Part shown: positions 27,926-36,362 of the stretch, in pieces
How positions within the stretch are numbered: position 1 is the first letter of the stretch
Layout of the letters: each line of letters begins with the position of its first letter
NCBI GenBank assembly: GCA_018401465.1
Contig: JAGYKE010000005.1
Span: 496,001-560,000 of the forward strand
Origin: Aestuariivita sp.
Lineage (GTDB): Bacteria; Pseudomonadota; Alphaproteobacteria; Rhodobacterales; Rhodobacteraceae
Length of the DNA: 64,000 nt
Reading direction: 5' to 3'
The notes under the pieces: model-generated
Database searches by the model: none
Told to the model about the DNA's origin: nothing
The model's input: only the letters and a program-made list of their open reading frames with translations
Translations under genes and position numbers: made by a program

Positions 27926-28675
27926 TCAGCCGCCGTCGCGGCCCGCGAACATCGACCGGCGCCCGCGGATATCCAGCGGGCGCTGCGTCGTCGTGACCAC
28001 GCCGTTGCGCGACACGAACGACGTGGGCCTGTTCGCGCGCAGCCGCTTTTCCAGCACCACGATCGAATCGTAGAACCGCACCGCCTCGATCGCGCGCGCC
28101 CGCGGATCGACGGGAAAGACCGCGTCGTCCTCGGTATACCAGGAATGCATGACGTCGATCAGGCCCTTGGCATATTCGATGAAACTGCCCGGGGCGCGAT
28201 GGCCGCCCCCGAAACCGGGCCAGTAGGACGTGTGGCAATCCTCCACGACGTAAAGCCCGCCATCGGCCAGATGCGGCCAGAGGCCTTCGCAACTCGCGAT
28301 CTGGTGGTGGCAGAGATGGCTGCCGTCATCGAGTACCACGTCGAAGGGCCCGAATTCCTCGGCGAGCGCGGACAGGAAGGCGGGATCGGCCTGGTTGCCG
28401 ATGCGCACATGGGTGCCGGGGATCTCGAGCGCGGCGCAGGCCGGGTCGATGTCGGCAAAGACAAGGCGGCTGCCCGGGGCAAAATACTCGGCCCACATGG
28501 GGATCGACCCGCCGCGGAAGATGCCGATTTCCAAAAATGTCAGGGGCCGGCCGCGCAAGCGGCCCAGTTCGCGGTCGTAGACGTCGAAATAATGCAGCCA
28601 TTTCATCAGCGACCGCTCGCCCGTGCGGGTGATGTAGTCGGCGAAAAATCCCTGCGCTGCATCGGTCATCAACAT
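27926..28675 (-). CDS. Class I SAM-dependent methyltransferase (MycE/CmcI-like)
   Basis: A 249-residue protein. The glycine-rich SAM motif is FLEIGIFRGGSIPMWAEYF (near residue 47), followed by ADIDPACAAL and FDVVLDDGSHLCHHQ. This order matches the MycE/CmcI group, which methylates sugars or phenols in macrolide and cephamycin pathways and also occurs in polysaccharide loci. No biosynthetic cluster surrounds it. An alternative start two codons downstream is possible. Substrate unknown. Confidence 0.82.
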   Translation of the reverse strand: MLMTDAAQGFFADYITRTGERSLMKWLHYFDVYDRELGRLRGRPLTFLEIGIFRGGSIPMWAEYFAPGSRLVFADIDPACAALEIPGTHVRIGNQADPAFLSALAEEFGPFDVVLDDGSHLCHHQIASCEGLWPHLADGGLYVVEDCHTSYWPGFGGGHRAPGSFIEYAKGLIDVMHSWYTEDDAVFPVDPRARAIEAVRFYDSIVVLEKRLRANRPTSFVSRNGVVTTTQRPLDIRGRRSMFAGRDGG

Positions 28676-28836
28676 GCCCCCTGCCCCATGATGGCAGCCT
28701 GCCGCAGCGCTGCCCGCCGGACAAGGCCGCGATCACGGCGGCGCACCAATCCTACGCGCCCTGCGCGTATTGTCGCAGCGTCTGCAACGCAGCCCCCCTG
28801 CGGCGCGCCTCCGGACAGAAAGCCTTACGGAAATAC

Positions 28837-28865
28837 TTGAAAAAGACGCATCCAGAACCGATATT
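28837..28865 (+). promoter_or_regulatory. Predicted sigma-70-type promoter of the Bax inhibitor-1 gene
   Basis: TTGAAA (28837-28842), a 17-nt spacer and GATATT (28860-28865) lie 60 nt upstream of the coding start, in a 250-bp divergent intergenic region that otherwise shows no gene. Box match and spacing are good; transcription was not tested. Confidence 0.55.
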
Positions 28866-28925
28866 TCGGTCAATGCCGCCGCACTGACACGCGGCGCCCC
28901 GTAACGTCGTCTGATGGAGAGCTTG

Positions 28926-29663
28926 ATGGCTGAATTCGACACTATCCGCACAGTTGCTGGTGCACGCGCCGCCCAGATCGACGAAGGCCTGCGCGCACAC
29001 ATGAACAAGGTCTACGGGACGATGTCGGTCGGCATGCTGCTGACCTTCGCCGTCGCATGGGCCGTGGGCACCTCGCCCGCGCTGCTCGGCATCTTCCGCG
29101 ATCCGATCACCCTGTCGCCCAACATCCTGGGCTGGATCGTCATGTTCGCGCCGCTGATCATGGTCTTTGCCTTCAGTGCCGCGATCAACCGCCTGTCGGC
29201 CGCCGCTGCGCAGCTTTTCTTCTATGTCTTCGCCTCGGTCATGGGCCTGTCGATCTCGTGGATCTTCATGGCCTTCACCGACATGTCGATCGCGCAGGTC
29301 TTCCTTGTGACCTCGATCGCCTTCGCGGGCCTGTCGCTCTGGGGCTACACCACCAAGAAGGACATCTCGGGCTGGGGATCGTTCCTGATCATGGGCGTGA
29401 TCGGCCTGATCGTCGCTTCGATCATCAACATCTTCCTCGGCTCGCCCGCGATCATGTTCGCGATCTCGGTCCTTGGCGTCCTGATCTTCGCGGGCCTCAC
29501 CGCCTTCGACACCCAGAACATCAAGAACACCTACATCGCGCATGCCGCGCATGGCGATCAGGAATGGCTGGCCAAGGCGGGCATCATGGGCGCGCTGAGC
29601 CTCTACCTGAACTTCATCAACATGTTCATGATGCTGCTGCAGCTGTTCGGCAACCGCGAATAA
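28926..29663 (+). CDS. Bax inhibitor-1/YccA family membrane protein
   Basis: A 245-residue inner-membrane protein with seven predicted helices. Family hallmarks are the N-terminal HMNKVYGTMSVGMLLTF, and in the last part GLTAFDTQNIKNTY followed by a terminal NFINMFMMLLQLFGNRE. In bacteria the family acts as a pH-sensitive calcium leak (YetJ) or as an FtsH modulator (YccA). The start is placed at the second of two nearby ATGs, because GGAGAGCTTG before it is a good ribosome site. A classical terminator follows at 29688. Confidence 0.93.
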   Translation: MAEFDTIRTVAGARAAQIDEGLRAHMNKVYGTMSVGMLLTFAVAWAVGTSPALLGIFRDPITLSPNILGWIVMFAPLIMVFAFSAAINRLSAAAAQLFFYVFASVMGLSISWIFMAFTDMSIAQVFLVTSIAFAGLSLWGYTTKKDISGWGSFLIMGVIGLIVASIINIFLGSPAIMFAISVLGVLIFAGLTAFDTQNIKNTYIAHAAHGDQEWLAKAGIMGALSLYLNFINMFMMLLQLFGNRE

Positions 29664-29687
29664 GCGCCGCACATACGGGCAAACAGG

Positions 29688-29716
29688 AAGGCCGGTCCCT
29701 GCGACCGGCCTTTTTT
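29688..29716 (+). terminator. Rho-independent terminator
   Basis: Stem AAGGCCGGTC, loop CCTGC, stem GACCGGCCTT, running into a T-tract (29711-29716), 25 nt after the Bax inhibitor-1 stop. It may also serve the convergent lipoprotein gene. Confidence 0.88.
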
Positions 29717-29725
29717 CTTGTCCCC

Positions 29726-30157
29726 TCAGCAGGAAAGCGTGGCGACCGATCCCGCCTGCGGATCGCTGCCGAAGGCCCCCGCCTGCCGGCAATTGGTCAG
29801 CGCCGCCGCATTCAGCGCGAAGATCCGCAAGGCCTGCGCACTGACGGCACCCGCGCCGCCGGGCCGCGTGATCACCGCATAGACCCCCTCGCCCAGCGCG
29901 ACGCGGCGGATCACGACCGGTTCCCCATTCAGCGACGTGGCGAAGCCGTCCAGCGGCGGAGCCGTCAGCGCCGCGCGCAGCGTCACAGCGTCGGGCGCGG
30001 GCCCCGCGAAGGCTGCCTGCGTATAGGCCTGCGTCACCGCGCCCCGGCCAAAGCCCACACCTTCCGACCCGATCCCGGTGAAGCCCACGCTTTGCGACTG
30101 CGCGCAGCCCGTCAGAACAAGGGCGGCGCCCAGCATTGCAATCATCCTGCGGCTCAT
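29726..30157 (-). CDS. Small putative lipoprotein, function unknown
   Basis: A 143-residue protein beginning MSRRMIAMLGAALVLTGCAQS, a lipoprotein signal with lipobox LTGC, so it is probably anchored in the envelope. The mature part has two later cysteines (NCRQAG and the final LSC) that could pair. I do not recognise a family. It is convergent with the Bax inhibitor-1 gene, and the two probably share the terminator between them. The start follows a GGGAGGGAACC ribosome site. A longer in-frame extension upstream runs through the rpmG terminator and was rejected. Confidence 0.8.
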   Translation of the reverse strand: MSRRMIAMLGAALVLTGCAQSQSVGFTGIGSEGVGFGRGAVTQAYTQAAFAGPAPDAVTLRAALTAPPLDGFATSLNGEPVVIRRVALGEGVYAVITRPGGAGAVSAQALRIFALNAAALTNCRQAGAFGSDPQAGSVATLSC

Positions 30158-30230
30158 GGCGGTTCCCTCCCCGGGTTGGCGCGACTCGCCCCAGTATAGC
30201 GTCATTCCCGCGCGGCGCCGCATACCGCAA

Positions 30231-30259
30231 ATGCAAAAGGCCACGCGCGCGGCGTGGCC
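30231..30259 (-). terminator. Rho-independent terminator of rpmG
   Basis: On the minus strand GGCCACGC, loop CGCGC, GCGTGGCC is followed by TTTTGCATTT, 27 nt after the rpmG stop. Confidence 0.8.
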
Positions 30260-30285
30260 CCGATCACATGCCCGGGAGGTGAGGC

Positions 30286-30453
30286 TTACTTGATCTTGCC
30301 TTCCTTGTATTCGACGTGCTTGCGCACGACGGGGTCGTATTTCCGGACCACCATCTTTTCGGTCATGGTGCGGGGGTTCTTCTTGGTCACATAGAAGTGC
30401 CCGGTGCCCGCCGACGAATTCAGGCGGATCTTGATGGTGGTCGGCTTCGCCAT
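30286..30453 (-). CDS. rpmG: 50S ribosomal protein L33
   Basis: A 55-residue ribosomal protein starting [20 protein letters not shown] and continuing with the family's YVTKKNPRT segment and basic C-terminal [18 protein letters not shown]. No zinc-binding cysteines are present, so this is the C-minus paralogue type. A GGAGACACGAC ribosome site fixes the start. It is monocistronic with its own terminator. Confidence 0.97.
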   Translation of the reverse strand: MAKPTTIKIRLNSSAGTGHFYVTKKNPRTMTEKMVVRKYDPVVRKHVEYKEGKIK

Positions 30454-30563
30454 GTCGTGTCTCCTGCATCCGAAAAGGCAGCGCCTTTCGGGGAATTCCT
30501 CTGAGCGCCCGCTTTTACCCGTCGCCGGGGCCGAGTCAACCCGGTTTCGGTGCCCGGCGGGGC

Positions 30564-30966
30564 GAAGATGCGCGGAAGGCCTGTAAGCCGGATTCTGTCC
30601 CCGGCGGTCGCCCGCCGGTGGATGGCCATTCCTCTGGACACGCGGTTGCCCGCGCATCTCAAGCTGCCTACCCGACCCCCTCAGGCCGAGGCTGCCTTGC
30701 GGCGGTATCCCCGAAGGGACCAGCCCGCGCGGGGGTCCTATATGGCATTGCTCCCGGTGGGGCTTGCCGTGCCGCCCCTGTTGCCAGGGGCGCGGTGGGC
30801 TCTTACCCCACCGTTTCACCCTTACCCGCGCAAGCGCGGGCGGTCTGTTCTCTGTGGCGCTTTCCGTCGGGTTGCCCCGCCCGGGCGTTACCCGGCACCG
30901 TTTCCTCGGGGAGTCCGGACTTTCCTCGAAGGTTGCCCTCCGCGGCCATCCGGCCTTCCACGCATC
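30564..30966 (-). ncRNA. rnpB: RNase P RNA (class A)
   Basis: On the minus strand the conserved elements appear in order: the 5' P1 strand GATGCG, then GAGGAAAGTCCGGACTCC, then GGGTGAAACGGTGGGGTAAG with GAGCCCACCGC, and near the 3' end GACAGAATCCGGCTTACAGG. The 3' CGCATC pairs with the 5' GATGCG to close P1, giving about 400 nt. The RNA is the catalytic subunit that removes tRNA 5' leaders. The ends are set by P1 pairing and the promoter, so they are accurate to a few bases. Confidence 0.96.
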
Positions 30967-30972
30967 GCGGCG

Positions 30973-31001
30973 ACATAGTCATGCGGACCCCGGCGGGTCA
31001 A
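30973..31001 (-). promoter_or_regulatory. Predicted rnpB promoter inside the end of the amidase gene
   Basis: On the minus strand TTGACC (31001-30996), a 17-nt spacer and CTATGT (30978-30973) place transcription start about 6 nt further on, exactly at the G beginning helix P1. The -35 box lies inside the amidase coding sequence. Confidence 0.65.
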
Positions 31002-31641
31002 GCCCCGCTGCCAGCGCCGCGATCACGCGCGCTTCCTCTTCCCCCACAGTCCCCGTCGCCCAGGGGCGGTGGCGCAGGCGGAACGCGGCAAGCCGGTCGG
31101 CATCCGTGGCCTCCGCCGGATAGCCAGCCGCGACCAGCGCCGCCTGCACATCGCGGGGGGCCCGTGCGGCAGGCGCGGGCGTCGCCGCCGCCAGCCCCTG
31201 CCGCGCCAGCCGCGCCCAATCGAAATGCCGTCCCGGATCGTCCTTGCGCCCCGGTGCCATGTCGGAATGCGCGATCACGCCTTCGGGCACGATTCCCCAG
31301 CGCGCCATGACCTCGCGCAGAAGACGTTCCAGCACCGCCATCTGTGGCGCGGCAAAGGGTTGCCCCCGGCGGTTGTCGAGCTCGATCCCGATCGAGCGCG
31401 AATTGACGTCCCCCCGCCCCATCCACGACCCCGCCCCGGCATGCCAGGCGCGCATCTCCTCCTCGACGAGGTGCCAAAGCCGCCCGTCCCGCGCGATGAG
31501 ATAATGCGCCGAGACCTCGGCCCGCGGATCGCAGAGCCGGTCAAGCGCGGCCCCCGCGCTCTCCATCTCGGTGAAGTGCAGGACGATGAATTCAGGCCGC
31601 AGCCCGTCCCGGCGCGGCCCGCAATTGGGCGAAGGATGCAA
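30979..31641 (-). CDS. N-acetylmuramoyl-L-alanine amidase (AmpD/AmiD-type)
   Basis: A 220-residue amidase_2-fold zinc hydrolase that cleaves the bond between MurNAc and the stem peptide in cell-wall turnover. The zinc ligands are visible as FIVLHFTEM (His), VIAHSDMAPGRKDDPGRHFDW (His and the catalytic Asp region); HYLIARDGRLWHLV and AWHAGAGSWMG are also typical. A helical peptidoglycan_binding_1-like C-terminus (RDVQAALVAAGY...DRLAAFRLRHRPW) follows. No signal peptide is evident, suggesting a cytosolic AmpD-like role. It ends just before rnpB, whose promoter it contains, and lies 11 nt downstream of the Excalibur lipoprotein gene. Confidence 0.92.
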   Translation of the reverse strand: MHPSPNCGPRRDGLRPEFIVLHFTEMESAGAALDRLCDPRAEVSAHYLIARDGRLWHLVEEEMRAWHAGAGSWMGRGDVNSRSIGIELDNRRGQPFAAPQMAVLERLLREVMARWGIVPEGVIAHSDMAPGRKDDPGRHFDWARLARQGLAAATPAPAARAPRDVQAALVAAGYPAEATDADRLAAFRLRHRPWATGTVGEEEARVIAALAAGLDPPGSA

Positions 31642-31652
31642 GATCGCGCCGG

Positions 31653-32411
31653 TCAGTTCCGGACCGCGGCGCGGAAGGGCGCAGGATCCCAGGCGCAGGC
31701 ATAGCCGTCGCCATCGGGGTCGAGGCCCCTGCGGTCGCGCTGCGGGCCGCCCGAGGCAAGGAAGTCGATCTGTGCCTGATCGGGCGACGGATAGCCCGCG
31801 CAGGCCCGCTGCGTGCGGCCGGCGAAGTTCAGCCCGATGCGCTGCCAGACCCGCGTGCCGCGGGGGTGATCGGTCTGCAGGGCATACTGGACAATGTTGG
31901 GTTGGGTGGCGACACCTGCGCGGCTGGGCACGGCGGTGGGTGTGATGACCTGATACTGCGCGCTGTTCTGCGCAATGCGCTCTGCGTCGCTTTCGATCGA
32001 TTCCCGCTGCGCCACGGCGCCGAAATCGTTCTCGTCCGACAGGCTAGGATTGCCCACAAGAACCGGCGCGGGGTTCGCCGGGCTCGCCTCGACGGGGGCG
32101 ACACCGGAATTCTGGCTCGCCGCGTCCAGTGCGGCGGCCGCGTCGCGGATGATGTCCTGCTGACCCTGCGGCGGTGTGCCCAGCGCCTGCGCCGCAGCCA
32201 GCTGCACCGGATCGGCGGGGCCCGCTGTGGGCGCCTGCGGCAGCACTTCGCCCGAGATCGCCTGCGGCGGCGGCAGGGCCGAAGCGCTTGGCCCCAGCGG
32301 CGCGGTAAGCGAATTGTCAAAGCCGACACCCGCACCGCTGTCGGGAAGCGTGGCACAGGCGCCCAATACGCAAAACGCGCCAAGCGCGGTCATCATCGAA
32401 ACGAAACGCAT
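31653..32411 (-). CDS. Lipoprotein with C-terminal Excalibur-like calcium-binding motif
   Basis: A 252-residue exported protein. The signal peptide ends in a lipobox (LGAC, residues ~16-19), and a long Pro/Ala-rich low-complexity linker spans residues 25-165. The C-terminus carries an Excalibur-type EF-hand-like motif, LDPDGDGYACAWDP, preceded by AQIDFLASGG. Such domains are found on extracellular envelope proteins and probably bind Ca2+. With the amidase gene 11 nt downstream, a cell-wall role is plausible but inferred. Confidence 0.8.
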   Translation of the reverse strand: MRFVSMMTALGAFCVLGACATLPDSGAGVGFDNSLTAPLGPSASALPPPQAISGEVLPQAPTAGPADPVQLAAAQALGTPPQGQQDIIRDAAAALDAASQNSGVAPVEASPANPAPVLVGNPSLSDENDFGAVAQRESIESDAERIAQNSAQYQVITPTAVPSRAGVATQPNIVQYALQTDHPRGTRVWQRIGLNFAGRTQRACAGYPSPDQAQIDFLASGGPQRDRRGLDPDGDGYACAWDPAPFRAAVRN

Positions 32412-32453
32412 GTCCTGCCGTCCTGCCTTGCAGATCTTGTTATTGACGGCAGT

Positions 32454-33938
32454 TTACCACCATTTCGCGGGCTTGGCCACAAACCCGGCCGCGCGTTCCA
32501 GCGCATAGGCGGTGTTCAGCAGATCGGCTTCCTCCCACGGGCGCCCGATCAGCTGCAGCCCCAGCGGCAGCCCCTGCGCATCGAGCCCCGCGGGCACGCT
32601 GATCCCCGGCAGACCGGCAAGGTTCACCGTCACCGTGAAGACATCGTTGAGATACATCTCGACCGGGTCCGACATTTCCTTGCCCAGCTCGAAGGCAGCG
32701 GACGGCGTTGCGGGCGTCAGGATCGCGTCGATCCCTTGCGCGAAGACCTCGTCGAAGTCGCGCTTGATCAGCGCGCGCACGCGGCGGGCCCGGTTGTAAT
32801 AGGCGTCGTAGAAACCCGCCGACAGCACATAGGTGCCCACCATGACGCGGCGGCGCACTTCGGGCCCGAAGCCTTCGGCGCGGGTCTTTTCGTACATCTC
32901 AGTGATGCCGTCGCCCTGCGCCAGCTTGGCGCGATGGCCATAGCGCACCCCGTCATAACGGGCGAGGTTCGACGACGCCTCGGCCGGCGCGATCACGTAA
33001 TAGGCGGGCAGCGCGTATTTCGTGTGCGGCAGGCTGATGTCGGTGATCTTCGCGCCCGCATCCGCCAGCATCTCGCGGCCGCGGGTCCAGAGCGCCTCGA
33101 TCTCCGCGGGCATCCCCTCCATCCGGTATTCGCGGGGAATGCCGATGGTCTTGCCGCGGATATCGCCGGTCAGCGCCGCCTCGAAATCGGGCACGGCCAG
33201 CTCGGCGCTGGTGGAATCCTTCGGATCATGCCCGCACATCGCCTGCAGCATGATCGCAGCGTCGCGCACGTCGCGCGTCATTGGCCCCGCCTGATCGAGG
33301 GACGAGGCAAACGCTACGATCCCCCAGCGCGAACAGCGCCCGTAGGTGGGCTTGATCCCGGTGATGCCGGTGAAGGCGGCAGGCTGGCGGATCGACCCGC
33401 CGGTATCGGTACCGGTCGCCGCAAGACACAGGTCCGCCGCCACCGCGGCGGCCGAGCCGCCCGACGATCCGCCCGGCGTCAGGGCAGCCCCATCGGCTCC
33501 GACCCGCCAGGGGTTGATCACGTTGCCGTAGCAGGACGTCTCGTTCGACGACCCCATGGCAAACTCGTCCATGTTCAGCTTGCCGAGCATGACCGCGCCC
33601 GCGTCGATCAGCTGCTGGCTGACGGTCGACTCGTATTCCGGCCGGAACCCTTCAAGGATCCGGCTCGCCGCCTGGCTCGCCACGCCCTTGGTGCAGAAGA
33701 GGTCCTTGATCCCGATGGGCAGACCGCACATCGCGGGCGCGTCGCCCGCCTGCAGCCGCGCGTCGGCGGCCTTTGCGCGCTCCATCGCGATATCGGGGGT
33801 CTTGTGGACAAAGGCGTTCAGCAGATCCGCCGCATCGATGGCCTTCAGGCAGGCCTCGGTCAGCTCCACGCTTGTCGTGTCACCCTTTCGCAGCGCGTCG
33901 CGCGCGGCGGCCAGTGTCAGCTTGGTCAGATCGCTCAT
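32454..33938 (-). CDS. gatA: Asp-tRNA(Asn)/Glu-tRNA(Gln) amidotransferase subunit A
   Basis: A 494-residue amidase-signature enzyme that releases ammonia from glutamine for GatB, converting misacylated Glu-tRNA(Gln) or Asp-tRNA(Asn). The signature is intact: the catalytic Lys in GIKDLFC, the cis-Ser in [13 protein letters not shown], and the nucleophile Ser in [12 protein letters not shown]. The start is at MSDLTKLT, 4 nt after the gatC stop; an in-frame extension upstream overlaps gatC and was rejected. GatB is not in the window, as is usual in this group. Confidence 0.97.
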   Translation of the reverse strand: MSDLTKLTLAAARDALRKGDTTSVELTEACLKAIDAADLLNAFVHKTPDIAMERAKAADARLQAGDAPAMCGLPIGIKDLFCTKGVASQAASRILEGFRPEYESTVSQQLIDAGAVMLGKLNMDEFAMGSSNETSCYGNVINPWRVGADGAALTPGGSSGGSAAAVAADLCLAATGTDTGGSIRQPAAFTGITGIKPTYGRCSRWGIVAFASSLDQAGPMTRDVRDAAIMLQAMCGHDPKDSTSAELAVPDFEAALTGDIRGKTIGIPREYRMEGMPAEIEALWTRGREMLADAGAKITDISLPHTKYALPAYYVIAPAEASSNLARYDGVRYGHRAKLAQGDGITEMYEKTRAEGFGPEVRRRVMVGTYVLSAGFYDAYYNRARRVRALIKRDFDEVFAQGIDAILTPATPSAAFELGKEMSDPVEMYLNDVFTVTVNLAGLPGISVPAGLDAQGLPLGLQLIGRPWEEADLLNTAYALERAAGFVAKPAKWW

Positions 33939-33942
33939 CGGC

Positions 33943-34230
33943 TCACTCCACCACCTTGGGGACCGCGAAGAAGCCTTCGCGCGCATCCGGCGCGTTCGAC
34001 AGGATCTTGTCCTGCATGCCGCCATCCGTGACCACGTCTTCGCGCCGTTTCAGCCGCATGGGCGTGACCGACACCATCGGCTCCACGCCTTCGACGTCGA
34101 CCTCGCCCAGTTGCTCGATGAAGCCCAGGATCGTGTTGAATTCCTGCGCGAGCGCCGGCAGCGCGTCTTCCTCGACCTTGATCCGGGCGAGCTTGGCGAC
34201 CCGGCGGGCGGTGTCCTGATCAATCGACAT
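33943..34230 (-). CDS. gatC: Asp/Glu-tRNA amidotransferase subunit C
   Basis: A 95-residue stabilising subunit of GatCAB. Typical blocks are [17 protein letters not shown] at the N-terminus, [18 protein letters not shown] in the middle and [11 protein letters not shown] at the end. The start is MSIDQDTA with GGGATACCGCCC upstream; a start ten codons earlier is possible but not family-like. It is in an operon with gatA 4 nt downstream. Confidence 0.96.
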   Translation of the reverse strand: MSIDQDTARRVAKLARIKVEEDALPALAQEFNTILGFIEQLGEVDVEGVEPMVSVTPMRLKRREDVVTDGGMQDKILSNAPDAREGFFAVPKVVE

Positions 34231-34376
34231 GGGCGGTATCCCTTTTCGTTCCCCGGGCATCTACAATCCCCGTGCCCGCCCTGCAAGGCCGCCCGCAGGC
34301 AAGGGGCTTGCGGCGCGGCGGCGGGCGGGCGTCAGGCCGACGCGGAAACACGCGCCCGCGGTCAACACATGCGCAT

Positions 34377-34424
34377 GCCGGAAACTGCGTCAGTTTCCGG
34401 CCATGTTCTGCGTCAGAACATGGC
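34377..34424 (-). terminator. Tandem hairpin pair with ACG triloops overlapping the ceramidase-like gene's stop
   Basis: Plus-strand arms are GCCGGAAACTG (34377-34387) and CCATGTTCTG (34401-34410), each followed by CGT and a perfect complement. On the minus strand, the sense of the gene, both triloops read ACG. The stop TGA begins inside the first hairpin. The stems are 10-11 pairs and unrelated to each other. Same design as the pairs at 24022 and 24083. Confidence 0.65.
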
Positions 34425-35046
34425 GGCGATAGACCTCGATCATCCAGCCCAGCATCACCGCGTTCAGGATGTGCCAGAGGAAATGCGTGCCAAGCGGCAC
34501 CTGCGCGCACAGCGTCCCGTCGACACTGCGCGCCAGAAGCGACAGCATCAGGATCCCCGCCCCGATCAGGAAGCCCCGCGCCAACGCGGGCGCCCTGCCC
34601 CACAGGAGACCCGCGTAGATGACGATCAGTGCAGGCACCGGCATGTAGCCCGCCGAGATCCCGAAGACCGGCACGTTCTGCCACAAGGGCACGGTCAGCG
34701 CGGCATAGGGCAGAAACAGTGCCGTCGCCCCGGCGGCCACCCAAGGCCGCATCCCCCAGACATCGCGGTTGATCGCGAAGATATAGAGAAGGATGAACGC
34801 CGCGATGGGAGCCACGTCGGCGATGGCCGACCAGACCTGCGCATGGGTGTGGAACAGAAAGCTGCCCACCCCGATCACGGCCAGCACCGCGCAAAGCGCG
34901 CGCGCCAGCGCCAGCCCGCCCGTCCGCCGCCACATCACCGCAGCGGCGATCACGAAGGCCGCGTTCGTCACCGCGTTGACCGGTTCCGCCCAGTATCCGG
35001 CATCGAGCCGTTCGCAATAGGCGTCGATGAAACGCGTCAACTCCAT
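34390..35046 (-). CDS. Alkaline-ceramidase-family membrane protein
   Basis: A 218-residue protein with about seven hydrophobic helices. It resembles the PF05875 ceramidase family: DAYCERLDAGYWAEPVNAVTN near the N-terminus, SFLFHTHAQVWSAIADVAP in the middle and GTHFLWHILNAVML near the end supply the conserved Ser/His/Asp zinc-site residues. Eukaryotic members hydrolyse ceramide; bacterial ones are mostly untested and may act on other amide lipids. The last residues (HVLTQNMAGN) are encoded by two intergenic-type hairpins, so the natural C-terminus may have been extended by that element. Divergent from the metal hydrolase gene, 53 nt between starts. Confidence 0.82.
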   Translation of the reverse strand: MELTRFIDAYCERLDAGYWAEPVNAVTNAAFVIAAAVMWRRTGGLALARALCAVLAVIGVGSFLFHTHAQVWSAIADVAPIAAFILLYIFAINRDVWGMRPWVAAGATALFLPYAALTVPLWQNVPVFGISAGYMPVPALIVIYAGLLWGRAPALARGFLIGAGILMLSLLARSVDGTLCAQVPLGTHFLWHILNAVMLGWMIEVYRRHVLTQNMAGN

Positions 35047-35099
35047 GGATTTCCGTCCTGTCCGCAGCTAGCTTTCGCGAAACATCTAGGGAGGACGAC

Positions 35100-35798
35100 A
35101 TGAAAATCATCTGGCTCGGCCATGGAAGTTTCCGGATCGAGGTCGCGGGGAAGACGCTTCTGATCGACCCATGGCTGTCGGGCAACCCCGCCCTGCCCGA
35201 AGACCGGCACGGCGACGCCATTGCAGGCGCGACACATATCCTACTGACGCATACCCATTTCGACCATGTCGTCGATGTCCTGCCGCTGGCCAGAAAGCTC
35301 GGCATCCCCGTCGCCGGCCAATACGACCTGATGAGCCACTGGGCCGAACATGAAGGGGTCGAAACCATCGGTTTCAACAAGGGCGGCACGGTCGATCTGG
35401 GCGGGCCAAAGGTGTCGATGGTGCCCGCCAGCCATTCCTCGACCTTCCCGACGGCGGACGGCCTGCGCAGCGGCGGGTCGGAAGTGGGCTACGTCATCGA
35501 GGGCGACGGGCGCACGCTCTATCTCTCGGGCGATACCGGGCTCATGGCCGACATGGACTGGATCGGCGATTACCACAAACCCGACATCGGCATCCTGTCG
35601 GCGGGCGGGCATTTCACCATGGACATGAAGCAGGCCGCCTATGCGGCGAAGCGGTATTTCCGCTTCAAGGCGGTGATCCCCTGCCACTACGGCACTTTCC
35701 CGATCCTCGAACAATCCGCCGCCGATCTGATCGCGGGGCTCGAAGGCACGGGCACGCAGGTGATCGAACCGCAGGTGATGCAGCCGATCGAGGTGTGA
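35100..35798 (+). CDS. UPF0173-family metal-dependent hydrolase
   Basis: A 232-residue metallo-beta-lactamase-fold protein. The ligand motif THTHFDH follows the DPWLSGNPALPEDRHGDAI loop, with a later LSGDTGL and VIPCHYGTFPIL. The family is widespread and largely uncharacterised. A GGGAGGACGAC ribosome site fixes the start. A strong hairpin separates it from the convergent tadA gene. Confidence 0.93.
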   Translation: MKIIWLGHGSFRIEVAGKTLLIDPWLSGNPALPEDRHGDAIAGATHILLTHTHFDHVVDVLPLARKLGIPVAGQYDLMSHWAEHEGVETIGFNKGGTVDLGGPKVSMVPASHSSTFPTADGLRSGGSEVGYVIEGDGRTLYLSGDTGLMADMDWIGDYHKPDIGILSAGGHFTMDMKQAAYAAKRYFRFKAVIPCHYGTFPILEQSAADLIAGLEGTGTQVIEPQVMQPIEV

Positions 35799-35805
35799 TG
35801 ACGCG

Positions 35806-35834
35806 CGGCCTGTGCACGCCCTGTGCACAGGCCG
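35806..35834. terminator. Perfect 12-bp hairpin between convergent genes
   Basis: CGGCCTGTGCAC, loop GCCCT, then its perfect complement (35806-35834). It lies 8 nt after the hydrolase stop and 14 nt from the tadA stop, with no clear U-tract. Probably a bidirectional terminator. Confidence 0.65.
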
Positions 35835-35847
35835 GCATACGCCCGTT

Positions 35848-36300
35848 TCAGCCCCGTTTCCCGGCGAAGAACGCCTTCAGCAGCGCCTCCGATTCGGCGG
35901 CGCCCAGGCCGTCATAGACCTCGGGCGCATGATGTGCCTGCGGGTGCGAGAACACCCGCGCCCCATGCGCGACCCCCCCCGATTTGGGGTCGGCGGCGCC
36001 GTAGTAGACCCGCGCGATCCGCGCCGCCGCGATGGCCGCGGCGCACATCGCGCAAGGCTCCAGCGTGACGTAAAGATCGTGTCCCGGCAGGCGCTCCGAC
36101 CCCGCCGCGGCACAGGCCGCGCGGATCACCAGAACCTCGGCATGCGCCGTGGGATCGGCCAGTTCCCGCGTCCGGTTGCCCGCCGCCGCCACCACCCGGC
36201 CGCCTGCATCGACCAGCACCGCGCCCACCGGCACCTCGCCCCGCGCGGCTGCGGCGCGGGCTTGCTCAAGTGCCTGATTCATATGGGATTTGAACACCAT
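35848..36300 (-). CDS. tadA: tRNA-specific adenosine deaminase
   Basis: A 150-residue deaminase converting the wobble adenosine of tRNA-Arg(ACG) to inosine. The zinc motif is complete: [11 protein letters not shown] and, 25 or so residues later, [11 protein letters not shown]. The start is placed at [11 protein letters not shown]; an in-frame ATG six codons later is possible. Divergent from the pseudouridine synthase gene, 62 nt apart. Confidence 0.95.
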   Translation of the reverse strand: MVFKSHMNQALEQARAAAARGEVPVGAVLVDAGGRVVAAAGNRTRELADPTAHAEVLVIRAACAAAGSERLPGHDLYVTLEPCAMCAAAIAAARIARVYYGAADPKSGGVAHGARVFSHPQAHHAPEVYDGLGAAESEALLKAFFAGKRG

Positions 36301-36362
36301 GCCCCACCCTGCCCCGCATTCCCCGCTTTCGCAAGCGCCCGCACTCGTGTAAGCCCCGCGGG

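Noticed and set aside
35806-35834. Possible member of the ACG-triloop hairpin family
   Set aside because: The loop is GCCCT, only one hairpin is present and it sits between convergent genes, so an ordinary terminator is sufficient.
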